Source of the DNA: Parapedobacter pyrenivorans | GTDB lineage: Bacteria; Bacteroidota; Bacteroidia; Sphingobacteriales; Sphingobacteriaceae | Direction of reading: 5' to 3' | Length of the DNA stretch: 64,000 nucleotides | Assembly (NCBI RefSeq): GCF_014636865.1 | Contig: NZ_BMER01000001.1 | Location: 980,718 to 1,044,717, forward strand | Shown: positions 18,017 through 26,560 of the stretch, piece by piece | How positions within the stretch are numbered: the first letter of the stretch is position 1 | How the letters are laid out: every line of letters begins with the position of its first letter | Notes under the pieces: generated by a model | What the model saw: the letters and a program-made list of their open reading frames with translations, nothing else | What the model was told of the DNA's origin: nothing | Databases searched by the model: none | Program-made: the position numbers and the translations under genes

Positions 18017-19555
18017 ATGCTAATCAAAACCTATGGAAGTGCCGTATACGGCATTGAAGCTACTACAATTACCATTGAGGTCAATATTTCTGGCGGAACC
18101 AAATACTACATTGTTGGTTTACCAGACAATGCAGTGAAAGAGAGTTTGCAGCGCATAGAAAGCGCATTGTCGACCTCGGGTTTCCGTATGCCCCGTCAAA
18201 AAATTGTCGTTAACCTGGCCCCTGCTGATATCCGTAAAGAGGGTTCTGCCTATGACCTGGCGATAGCTATTGGTATTCTGGCATCTTCCAGGCAAATTGA
18301 AGCACCAATCCTAGATGAAGTTCTGATTTTGGGCGAATTGTCCCTAGACGGTGGCATACTACCCGTCAAAGGGGCGCTATCAATCGCAATGCAAGCAGCC
18401 CGTGATGGTTTCAAAGGCATCATCCTTCCACTTGCTAACGCGCGTGAAGCGGCGGCTGTAGAAAACCTGCAGGTATGCGGTATTCAACACATCAAGGAAG
18501 CAATAGACTTTGTGCAGAAGAAGAAGCAGCTGAACAAGGCAAAGATGAACCTACAGGAAGAGCTTCTGGATAACATCGGAGACAATGACACCGACTTTGC
18601 AGATGTGCAAGGGCAGGAGCATATTAAGCGCGCTTTGGAAATCGCCGCCGCTGGCGGGCACAATGTATTGCTTATCGGTGCTCCCGGATCTGGCAAAACC
18701 ATGTTGGCAAAGCGCCTTCCCACGATTCTGCCGCCACTGACTTTGGATGAATCCCTGGAAACCACGAAAATACATTCCGTGGCCGGCCTACTGGGTGCAA
18801 CCCAATCGCGTGTCATGAATCGACCTTTCCGTGCACCACATCATACGATAAGCGACGTCGCATTAGTGGGCGGAGGAACAAATCCGAAGCCCGGGGAGAT
18901 TTCGCTGGCACACAATGGGGTGTTATTTTTGGATGAATTGCCGGAGTTTAAACGATCCGTACTGGAAGTTATGCGCCAACCCCTCGAATCTAGGCAAATC
19001 ACCATTTCCCGAGCACGTTTCTCAGTAGACTATCCGGCAAGTTTTATCTTGGTTGCAGCAATGAATCCCTGTCCTTGCGGATTCCACAACCACCCCCAAA
19101 AAGACTGTGTATGTAACCCCGGGGCGGTACAAAAATACCTAAGTAAAGTATCGGGGCCATTATTGGATCGTATCGATTTGCATATCGAGGTGACCCCAAT
19201 TGGCTTTAATGAATTGACTTCACCTCGCCCTGCCGAGAAAAGTGAAGTCGTCCGGAGCCGGGTTATCGCCGCTCGAGAAATGCAAGCCCAGCGGTTTAGT
19301 TCACACAACAACATCCATTGCAATGCACAGATGAGTCCCAAGCAGGTAAGGGAGATATGCCGCATCGATGAAAGTGGCCGAGCATTGCTGAAAATTGCCA
19401 TGGAGCGGCTTGGGCTTTCAGCTCGGGCATATGATCGTATCCTTCGCGTATCACGTACCATCGCAGACACTGAGCGGTGTGCGGATATTAAAACCGAACA
19501 TCTTGCCGAGGCCATCCACCTCCGTAGCCTCGATCGCGAAAGCTGGTTGGAATAG
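18017..19555 (+). CDS. YifB/ComM family Mg-chelatase-like AAA+ ATPase
   Basis: A 512-residue AAA+ helicase-like protein related to ComM, which aids branch migration of recombination intermediates in natural transformation. The N-terminal Lon-like domain (1-170) contains VEVNISGG and the PADIRKEGSAYDLAIAIG segment; the AAA+ domain follows with Walker A GAPGSGKT (about 213-220) and Walker B LFLDELPEF, then the Mg-chelatase motif AAMNPCPCG with zinc-type cysteines, and a C-terminal helical lid. I take ATG at 18017 (Met-Leu-Ile-Lys-Thr-Tyr-Gly-Ser), which matches homologues; a GTG three codons earlier is in frame. Confidence 0.92.
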   Translation: MLIKTYGSAVYGIEATTITIEVNISGGTKYYIVGLPDNAVKESLQRIESALSTSGFRMPRQKIVVNLAPADIRKEGSAYDLAIAIGILASSRQIEAPILDEVLILGELSLDGGILPVKGALSIAMQAARDGFKGIILPLANAREAAAVENLQVCGIQHIKEAIDFVQKKKQLNKAKMNLQEELLDNIGDNDTDFADVQGQEHIKRALEIAAAGGHNVLLIGAPGSGKTMLAKRLPTILPPLTLDESLETTKIHSVAGLLGATQSRVMNRPFRAPHHTISDVALVGGGTNPKPGEISLAHNGVLFLDELPEFKRSVLEVMRQPLESRQITISRARFSVDYPASFILVAAMNPCPCGFHNHPQKDCVCNPGAVQKYLSKVSGPLLDRIDLHIEVTPIGFNELTSPRPAEKSEVVRSRVIAAREMQAQRFSSHNNIHCNAQMSPKQVREICRIDESGRALLKIAMERLGLSARAYDRILRVSRTIADTERCADIKTEHLAEAIHLRSLDRESWLE

Positions 19556-19568
19556 AGCAAATTGACAG

Positions 19569-21980
19569 TTAATTCGTTAGTCGCTCCTCGAATAATTTCA
19601 ATACCCGCTTATATTCGTCGGTCCAGCTACTGGATTCGACAAAACCATGGTCTTCCACCGGATACACGGCTAACTCCCAATTTTCCTTGCCTAGTTCGAT
19701 CAACCGTTGATTTAACCGGATGATGTCTTGGAAGTGTACATTTACGTCGACCATGCCATGGCACATCAACAGGTGGCCAGTTAACCCTTCAGCAAAGTAA
19801 ATAGGTGAGGACCGCTTATACGATAGTGGGTCTGAAGACGGCTCGTTGAGGATATTTGAGGTATAGCCATGGTTGTAGTGCGCCCAGTCGGTCACCGCGC
19901 GCAGGGCCGCCCCCGCGGCGAATACATCCGGCTCATTAAACATCGCCATCAAGGTGATGAACCCGCCATAAGAACCACCATAAAGGCCAATATTTTTCGG
20001 ATTTACACCATATTCCTCTACCAATAGCTTAGCTCCATCAGCTTGGTCGCTTAGATCCTTCCCACCCATATGGCGATAGATACCCGTACGATGGTTGCGG
20101 CCGTAGCCTGCGCTCCCGGTATAGTCGATGTCTAGGACTGTGTAACCCAGGTCTACCAGTAAGTTGTGAAACATGTATTCCCTGAAATACTGGCTCCACC
20201 AGTAATGTGCGTTTTGAAGGTAACCGGCACCATGCACGAAAATAACCGCAGGACGACTGGATTTCGGGTTATCCGTTTGGTACAGTCGGGCGTACACGTC
20301 GTCGCCATGCCTGTTCTTGAATGAGATAACTGTTGGTTTTCGCCAGGGATAGGCCTTGAACTCGGCAGTGAGCGATTCGGTAACCTTGATGGGTTTCGCT
20401 CCGGGTTTGTTTTGTTGTAGATACAGCTCCCAGGGTTCGTTGGTATATGAATAGCGGATAGCCAGCCATTTCTCATCAGGCGAGAGGATCGCTTCGTTTC
20501 CGCCATCCATGCTGGTAAGTTGAGTTGGCGCACCCCCCTTCACCGGCAAGCGATAAAAATGGCTGATGCCCGGATGCTTCATATTGGCCGTAAAATAAAA
20601 ATGTTTTTTATCAGCTGATAATTGAAGGTTACTCACTTCCCATTCGCCCGTGGTGAGCTGTTGTTTTTCGCTGGTTAGTATATTCGCCATGTAGATATGC
20701 GAGTAGCCAGAGGCTTCGCTTTGAAAATAAATGGTCTGTTCATCAAGCCATCCAATGTTTCCGCCACCCCAAGCCCCTCCAATACCCGGGCCTGCAATCC
20801 ATGCTTCGTCGCGCTGGCGGTCAACGGGATGAAGGGTGCCGGTTTCGGCCTCCAGCCGCATAATCCATCGGTCTTTGTTATCGGCGGCGGTAATTATCAC
20901 TACAGCATCGGTGCTCGTTTCATTCCATAAGACACGCCCCACGGTGACCTGCCGGTCTTGCGGATCAGCTAGGCGTTTTGCTTTCGCCTCGGGGTAGTCA
21001 TCCCAGAAGTCGGGCAAGTCTCGGATGCCGGGGATTGTCGCCGTATTCACTTTATACGAGGTATCACGTTTCCGGTCGTAAAGGTATGCCGTGGAAATTG
21101 ATGGTATATTGCCCACCTTAGTACGGGCGGGGATGTCTTCGGTATAGCCGGATTCGGTGATGTAGTTGGGTACGATGGTATTAACGTTGTTGTCTGCACG
21201 CTTGGTAAGCCGATAGCTAATGAAGCGGCCGTCAGGGCTCACTTGCTGCATGGAGAGCACCGCGCTACCGATATGAATGCGCTTGGGTTGCGTCTCTGGC
21301 TCATTTCCGTTAAGCCGTGCTTTCTGGAGTGAATCCCGTCGCTTCCTGGTCTGTAGCACGTCGAAGAGGGCGAGCTGATCGTCCTTTAGCCACCTATTCT
21401 GCTCGGTCTGCTGTTTGCTTTGATCCTCCCCGGTACGGCGGTTCTCTTGGCCAAAGTTGCTAAGCTGAGTCCACTTGCCGCCATCGAGCGATACGGAAAA
21501 CAGGTTGTCACCCTGCTGGAAGAAGACATGCGTGCCGTTCTGGTCAAAATGAGGGTTGCTTTCGTGTTGCACGGTGGTGGCTAGTCGCAACTCTTCGCCC
21601 GATTTCAGGTCATGCAGATAGAGGTCGCCTTCCCGTTCGAAAACAACGCGCCGGCGGGAGTGGTCATACGTGTATTGGCGCGTCAGCATCTGCCGGGTGG
21701 CATCGTCGACTTTCCTGGCCAAAGGTGCTGAGGTGGAAATGCGGTATAATGACGGTTCCTCTTCTGCTTCGGGATTCCAATTGAAATAAAGCATGCCATC
21801 AATTCCCCAGTGGGCGTCGTAGGGAGCTGTGCCTATCCATTTCGGATCGCGCATGATTTTTTCGACCGTGAGCGAAGATTGTTGGGCCCGGGATGCGAAG
21901 TGAACACCAGTAAGGACAATAAAAATCCCGACCATTTTAAGAAAACCCCTTTTATTATCCGTCAACCTTTTATGTGCCAT
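19569..21980 (-). CDS. Secreted S9-family prolyl-oligopeptidase-type peptidase
   Basis: An 803-residue serine peptidase of the DPP IV/acylaminoacyl peptidase group. A signal peptide ends at about residue 33 (hydrophobic stretch, then ASRAQQ). The middle is a beta-propeller made of WD40/TolB-like strands. The C-terminal alpha/beta-hydrolase domain has the nucleophile in GGSYGG (about residue 665), the Asp in VDVNVH and the His in EDHGF. I take ATG at 21980; an upstream in-frame extension would lack a signal peptide and run into the aldehyde dehydrogenase gene. The start overlaps the end of that gene by 19 bases, so it is the last gene of the operon. Its link to amine use is unclear. Confidence 0.88.
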   Translation of the reverse strand: MAHKRLTDNKRGFLKMVGIFIVLTGVHFASRAQQSSLTVEKIMRDPKWIGTAPYDAHWGIDGMLYFNWNPEAEEEPSLYRISTSAPLARKVDDATRQMLTRQYTYDHSRRRVVFEREGDLYLHDLKSGEELRLATTVQHESNPHFDQNGTHVFFQQGDNLFSVSLDGGKWTQLSNFGQENRRTGEDQSKQQTEQNRWLKDDQLALFDVLQTRKRRDSLQKARLNGNEPETQPKRIHIGSAVLSMQQVSPDGRFISYRLTKRADNNVNTIVPNYITESGYTEDIPARTKVGNIPSISTAYLYDRKRDTSYKVNTATIPGIRDLPDFWDDYPEAKAKRLADPQDRQVTVGRVLWNETSTDAVVIITAADNKDRWIMRLEAETGTLHPVDRQRDEAWIAGPGIGGAWGGGNIGWLDEQTIYFQSEASGYSHIYMANILTSEKQQLTTGEWEVSNLQLSADKKHFYFTANMKHPGISHFYRLPVKGGAPTQLTSMDGGNEAILSPDEKWLAIRYSYTNEPWELYLQQNKPGAKPIKVTESLTAEFKAYPWRKPTVISFKNRHGDDVYARLYQTDNPKSSRPAVIFVHGAGYLQNAHYWWSQYFREYMFHNLLVDLGYTVLDIDYTGSAGYGRNHRTGIYRHMGGKDLSDQADGAKLLVEEYGVNPKNIGLYGGSYGGFITLMAMFNEPDVFAAGAALRAVTDWAHYNHGYTSNILNEPSSDPLSYKRSSPIYFAEGLTGHLLMCHGMVDVNVHFQDIIRLNQRLIELGKENWELAVYPVEDHGFVESSSWTDEYKRVLKLFEERLTN

Positions 21981-23329
21981 GCTTTTGTCTTGGTAAATGC
22001 CCTGATTCCTTGGTGCGACAGTGTAGCGCCTATTCCGGAGTGCTGTCTCCCGCTCCAGGGCAAGGCGGCACTTACCCGGTCGCAGCAATTCCAATAGGCC
22101 GATCCCACATTCAATTGCCGCAAGATGGATGCCGCCCGTTGCCTGTTTCCCGCATACACTCCGGCGGTAAGCCCATATTCTGTGTCCTTCATGAGCGCCA
22201 CAGCTTCCTCGTCACTCGCCACTTGCATAATGCCGATAATAGGGCCAAAACTCTCGGCCTTCATCACCGTCATCGTGTGGTTTACATCTGCCAAAACCGT
22301 TGGCTCGAAATAGAATCCTTTCCCTTCCAGCCGTTTGCCGCCGGCAAGCAGGGTAGCCCCTTTGGCGAGGGCATCCGTCACTTGTGCTTCCAATACGAGT
22401 CGCTGCTCGTTTCGCGTTAGCGGGCCGAAATAGACATCTTCGTCGGTTGGTGTGCCGATTTTCCAGGCATTTACCTGCTTTAAAAATGCCGAAATATAGG
22501 CCTCATAGACCCGTTCGTGCACATATATCCGCTCCACAGCACAGCAGCTCTGGCCGTTGTTGTAAAATGCGCCATCGGCCGTAGCCTCGGCCACGGCAGT
22601 CAAATCGCGCACATCGTCTGTGATATATACGGGGTCTTTGCCGCCCAGTTCCAACTGGCATGGTACCAACTTGGGGGCCACCTGTTCATGAATGGATTTC
22701 CCTGTAGCATATGAACCTGTAAAGAAGTATCCATCAAACGGCTGGTCCAATAGCAACCGGCCCACATCACCTGCTCCAATGGCTGTTTGGAAGACCCCGT
22801 CGGGCACACCGGCCGCCTTGAGGCATGTGGTAATGTCGAGTCCGGTATTGGTTGCATATTCTGAGGGCTTGTACATAACGGCATTGCCGGCGATCAATGC
22901 TGGAACGAACACATTTACACCCACCAGGTAAGGGTAATTCCACGCCGAAATGTTGCAGACAATACCCAGTGGTTCGTAGCTGATGTATTCTTCGATGGAG
23001 CCTTCACCGTCGTCCATCCGTTCATCAGCGAGGTATTTAGCGGCATGATCGGTGAGCCATTTGATGCGTGCAATAGCACCCTTGATTTCGTTCATGGCCT
23101 GGTTGAGTGGTTTTCCTACCTCGGTAGCCAGTGTTGCCGCTAGGGCAGGCCGATTTTCATCTAGCAACCTCATAAACCGCTCCATGGTATTGATTCGGTC
23201 ACTCAGCGACGTTGCTGCCCATGTTGGCTGGGCGGCGGCCAACCGGTCAAATTTCATTGACAAAGAACTGGCGTTGTCTTCGGATACGACGGCGACCACT
23301 TCTTCAGTGGCCGGATTAATGATGTTCAT
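21962..23329 (-). CDS. NAD(P)-dependent aldehyde dehydrogenase
   Basis: A 455-residue ALDH superfamily enzyme, cytoplasmic. The catalytic Glu lies in LELGGKDP (about residue 228) and the nucleophilic Cys in NNGQSCC (about 260). The cofactor loop FTGSYATGK and the AWNYP motif are present. In the proposed pathway it would oxidise gamma-glutamyl-aminoacetaldehyde to gamma-glutamyl-glycine, the counterpart of PuuC in the putrescine route. It starts one base after the gamma-glutamyl hydrolase gene ends, and its 3' end carries the start of the S9 peptidase gene. Substrate is inferred from context only. Confidence 0.85.
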   Translation of the reverse strand: MNIINPATEEVVAVVSEDNASSLSMKFDRLAAAQPTWAATSLSDRINTMERFMRLLDENRPALAATLATEVGKPLNQAMNEIKGAIARIKWLTDHAAKYLADERMDDGEGSIEEYISYEPLGIVCNISAWNYPYLVGVNVFVPALIAGNAVMYKPSEYATNTGLDITTCLKAAGVPDGVFQTAIGAGDVGRLLLDQPFDGYFFTGSYATGKSIHEQVAPKLVPCQLELGGKDPVYITDDVRDLTAVAEATADGAFYNNGQSCCAVERIYVHERVYEAYISAFLKQVNAWKIGTPTDEDVYFGPLTRNEQRLVLEAQVTDALAKGATLLAGGKRLEGKGFYFEPTVLADVNHTMTVMKAESFGPIIGIMQVASDEEAVALMKDTEYGLTAGVYAGNRQRAASILRQLNVGSAYWNCCDRVSAALPWSGRQHSGIGATLSHQGIRAFTKTKAWHIKG

Positions 23330-23330
23330 G

Positions 23331-24041
23331 CTATGTTGTATGAATGTTCTTTTTCACTTCATTGATAAACCGTTCACGGACAGCCCCTACGAAAGGATTA
23401 CGCGTATCGTCCATCCGTTCGGGATGCCACTGAACGAGCAGTAAAAAAGAGCCGCTATCCACATCCTTTCGCTCAAGGGCTTCTATGATACCATCGGGAG
23501 ACAATGCCACCGCCACTAGGCCTTCGCCTATACGGTCGGCACTTTGGTGGTGCAAGCTGTTTACCCATCCCTCCGGGCTGCCTGTGATGCCAAACAGCAA
23601 CGAATGGGGGTCCACTCGGATGGAATGGTCGCGCTCGCTACCGTTGGGAAGCTTAGCGTGGTTAAATCGGCCCCATGTAGTTATATCCGGTATCAACGTG
23701 CCTCCGTAATACACGTTTATCAGTTGAAGCCCCCGGCAAATACCCAATACGGGCAGCTGTCGGGTTTGTGCCTGACGCATGAGCTCCAGTTCAAAATCGT
23801 CGCGGCGTTCATCAAAATCAGGAGGTATACAATGGGCTAAAAACGCCGGTTTGCCGTAGCGGGTGGGATGTACATCTTCACCACCGGTAAACACGACACC
23901 GTCACACCGGTGGATATCGGCCATATTGTTGCGCGTGTAGCCCAACGGTATTACCTCTACCTCATCAGCCATACCAGCCACCCAATCAGCATAGACGGCA
24001 TACATTCTGCCTTCGGTCATTCCGATGGTCACCTTGATCAT
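23331..24041 (-). CDS. Gamma-glutamyl amide hydrolase, class I glutamine amidotransferase-like (peptidase C26, PuuD type)
   Basis: A 236-residue hydrolase. The nucleophile is Cys-102 in LGICRGLQL; the other triad residues are His-206 and Glu-208 in QWHPE. An oxyanion glycine pair lies in TGGEDVHP (residues 52-59). Known members (PuuD, IpuF) split gamma-glutamyl amides to release glutamate. Here it would liberate the end product, such as glycine from gamma-glutamyl-glycine. Its start overlaps the alcohol dehydrogenase stop by four bases (ATGA), and the aldehyde dehydrogenase follows after one base. Confidence 0.87.
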   Translation of the reverse strand: MIKVTIGMTEGRMYAVYADWVAGMADEVEVIPLGYTRNNMADIHRCDGVVFTGGEDVHPTRYGKPAFLAHCIPPDFDERRDDFELELMRQAQTRQLPVLGICRGLQLINVYYGGTLIPDITTWGRFNHAKLPNGSERDHSIRVDPHSLLFGITGSPEGWVNSLHHQSADRIGEGLVAVALSPDGIIEALERKDVDSGSFLLLVQWHPERMDDTRNPFVGAVRERFINEVKKNIHTT

Positions 24042-25186
24042 AATGCCTCGAGGTATAAGGTTTTAAAATCGTCGCGGCTCACGGGCTTGGGGTTGTTAGG
24101 GTGCGCGAAATCGGCAACGGCCATATCGGACAGCGTATCGATATCGGTCGGCAGTACGCCGATGTCCGTCAAGCGGCTGGGTATATGGACACGTTCATTT
24201 AGCTCAACGAGGTACCTCACCACACCCTGCCCTGTTTCGTCATCCAGTTCCATAGCCTGCGCCATGCGTCTGAATTTAGTTTCATTGCCTGCGATGTTGA
24301 ATGCCATACCGTACGGCAGGTTCACGGCGTTGGCGAGGCCGTGGTGTGTATCCAGTAATGACGAGAGCGGATGTGCCAATGAATGGACAACACCCAGCCC
24401 TTTCTGAAAGGCAATAGCACCCATCATGGAGGCAATAAGCATGTTGCTGCGCGTCGCCTCGTCGGGCTTGTCGACTGCCTTTTCGAGTGACTGTGCTATT
24501 AGGCGCATCCCCTCCAGAGCGATCCCGTCGCATATCGGATTGAGGTTTTTGGCGAGGAATGCCTCCATATTGTGGGTAAGGGCATCCATACCCGTGGCCG
24601 CGGTCACGTGAGGAGGAAGGTCCATCGTGAGCAATGGATCGGCAAACACCACCTTGGCCATCAGTTTTGGCGAGAATAGGATACGCTTTTGATGGGTTTC
24701 GTCGTCGGCGATGATCGCGCTCCTGCCCACCTCGCTTCCCGTTCCGGCTGTGGTGGGCACCGTAATAAAATGTGGTACATCGCCAGTCACATACACATCG
24801 CCCCCGATGAGATCGTCGTATTTGAACAGATCGTCTCGGTGATTTACCCGCAGTGCAATGGCCCTGGCCACATCCAATGCGGCACCACCCCCAATGCCCA
24901 CGAGCGCGTCCCTGTCCGTTTCGTCCCACGCAGCCGTGCCGCTGTATACATCAGATTTTACGGGATTCTTATGGATATCTGCAAAGACCTCCACGGCAAT
25001 ACCTTGGGTGGCAAGACTCGATACGATCGCCTTAAAAAACGGCAACTGGGCAATCACTGGATCAGTTACCAACAGCGGGCGCCGCAGCTGGTGTTGCTGT
25101 AAGTAGGTCGGAAGTTCCTGGATGGCCCCACAGCCGAACCGGATGGTTGTAGGGATATTAAATTGTATAACTTGATAGGGATTCAT
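24038..25186 (-). CDS. Iron-containing (type III) alcohol dehydrogenase
   Basis: A 382-residue NAD(P)-dependent enzyme of the FucO/AdhB family. The cofactor loop is GIGGGAALD (97-105). The four metal ligands line up as Asp-201, His-205, His-268 and His-282, with the usual spacing of 4 and 14 residues in the motifs GMDALTH and HSLAHPL to HHG. It lies 15 bases behind a glutamine-synthetase-like gene and overlaps the hydrolase gene. An alcohol dehydrogenase is not part of the known putrescine pathway; its presence suggests that the glutamylated substrate carries a hydroxyl group, as gamma-glutamyl-ethanolamide does. Confidence 0.87.
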   Translation of the reverse strand: MNPYQVIQFNIPTTIRFGCGAIQELPTYLQQHQLRRPLLVTDPVIAQLPFFKAIVSSLATQGIAVEVFADIHKNPVKSDVYSGTAAWDETDRDALVGIGGGAALDVARAIALRVNHRDDLFKYDDLIGGDVYVTGDVPHFITVPTTAGTGSEVGRSAIIADDETHQKRILFSPKLMAKVVFADPLLTMDLPPHVTAATGMDALTHNMEAFLAKNLNPICDGIALEGMRLIAQSLEKAVDKPDEATRSNMLIASMMGAIAFQKGLGVVHSLAHPLSSLLDTHHGLANAVNLPYGMAFNIAGNETKFRRMAQAMELDDETGQGVVRYLVELNERVHIPSRLTDIGVLPTDIDTLSDMAVADFAHPNNPKPVSRDDFKTLYLEAL

Positions 25187-25201
25187 CGGTATTTCCTTGT
25201 A

Positions 25202-26560
25202 TCAAATGATTTCAAAATAGCGTTTCAACTCCCAGTCGGTCACGGCTTTGGAAAACTGTTGCCATTCCCAGTCGCGGGTACTGCAAAAATGGGTAACGAA
25301 GGTCTCACCAAATAGTTCAATGGCGAGTTCAGATTGCTTCATGCGTTGTGTTGCTTCGTGCAGATTCGCCGGTAGCTTGCCGTTAGCGTAATCACAGTAA
25401 CCATTTCCTATCGTGGCGGATTGCTGAAGGGTAAGGGCGTTGCGGATACCATAAAGGCCGGAAGCGAGGCAAGCCGCCAAGGCTAGATAAGGGTTGGTAT
25501 CGGCGCCTACCACGCGGGTCTCCAATCGGGTACCTTTCGCACTGCCTGCGATTACGCGCAGCGCTACCGTCCGATTGTCAAAGCCCCACGTCAATGTAGT
25601 AGGTGCCCATGCACCTTCTACTAATCGCTTATAGCTATTGATGGTGGGCGCATACATAGGCAGCAGATGAGGTAGACAGTGCAATTGACCTGCGATGTAA
25701 TGTTCCATCAGTTGACTGATGTTCTGAGGGTTATCTTCATCAAAAAATAGGTTTCGCTTGGCTTCGCCATCCCACAAGCTCTGGTGCACATGGCCGCTGC
25801 ATCCCGGCAATTGTTCATTCCATTTGGCCATAAACGAAGCGACGATGCCATGCTTGTAGGCAATTTCCTTCACCGCTGTCTTAAACAAGATGGCCCGGTC
25901 TGCCGCTTCCAGCGCGTCGGCGTAGGCAATGGCCGCTTCGTATACACCGGGGCCGGTTTCAGTATGGAGGCCTTCAATGGGGATACCAAATTGAGTGAGT
26001 AGCTCAAAGAGATCCGTGATAAAGGCGCTTTTCAATGTGCTTCGCAAGATGGAGTAGCCAAACATCCCTGGCGTTAACGAATTCAGTTCGCGGAAGCCTT
26101 TCTGGTGCAGCGTGTCTGGCGTTTCAGAAAAGTTGAACCATTCAAACTCTTGGGAAAAAAGCGGCGTAAATCCCGCCTGCTGGCATTGATTCACTACCGT
26201 GCGCAACAATTGCCGGGGGCATATAGGCGCGGGCGAGCCAGCGGTATCCACAAACTCACCCAAAAAAAAGGGAACGTCGCCTTCCCACGGTATTTTACGG
26301 AATGTCGCAAGATCCAATCTTAGTGGCAAGTCAGGATAGCCCGTATGCCACCCCGTGAAGGCTATATTATCATACCCCAGATCATTGGTATCCCATCCGA
26401 AGACGACATCGCAGAAACCCAGATAGCCGTTTACTACACCATTGAACTTTTCCAAGGAGATATACTTGCCTCGCAGTACCCCATCTATGTCTGCGGCCGC
26501 TAATTTCACCTTGGCCGAAGGGTGGCTTCTTACGTAGTCGATCACTTGTTGCGTAGTCAT
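25202..26560 (-). CDS. Glutamine synthetase-like gamma-glutamylamine/ethanolamide ligase (PuuA/GlnA4 type)
   Basis: A 452-residue ATP-dependent ligase of the glutamine synthetase family, and not an ammonia-assimilating GlnA: the beta-grasp part begins with a shortened segment containing AADIDGVLRGK, as in PuuA-type enzymes. The catalytic domain has GLHTETGPGVYE (metal-binding Glu residues), CSGHVHQSLWD (ATP-binding His), PTINSYKRL and GADTNPYLA. Family members join the gamma-carboxyl of glutamate to an amine. Context (an ethanolamine-type permease in front, an alcohol dehydrogenase behind) points to ethanolamine or a related amino alcohol. Start overlaps the permease stop by four bases. Confidence 0.86.
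   Translation of the reverse strand: MTTQQVIDYVRSHPSAKVKLAAADIDGVLRGKYISLEKFNGVVNGYLGFCDVVFGWDTNDLGYDNIAFTGWHTGYPDLPLRLDLATFRKIPWEGDVPFFLGEFVDTAGSPAPICPRQLLRTVVNQCQQAGFTPLFSQEFEWFNFSETPDTLHQKGFRELNSLTPGMFGYSILRSTLKSAFITDLFELLTQFGIPIEGLHTETGPGVYEAAIAYADALEAADRAILFKTAVKEIAYKHGIVASFMAKWNEQLPGCSGHVHQSLWDGEAKRNLFFDEDNPQNISQLMEHYIAGQLHCLPHLLPMYAPTINSYKRLVEGAWAPTTLTWGFDNRTVALRVIAGSAKGTRLETRVVGADTNPYLALAACLASGLYGIRNALTLQQSATIGNGYCDYANGKLPANLHEATQRMKQSELAIELFGETFVTHFCSTRDWEWQQFSKAVTDWELKRYFEII

Noticed and set aside
24282-24929. A 215-residue minus-strand frame within the alcohol dehydrogenase gene
   Set aside because: Shifted-frame shadow, very rich in Arg/Gly/His, with no homologue recognised.
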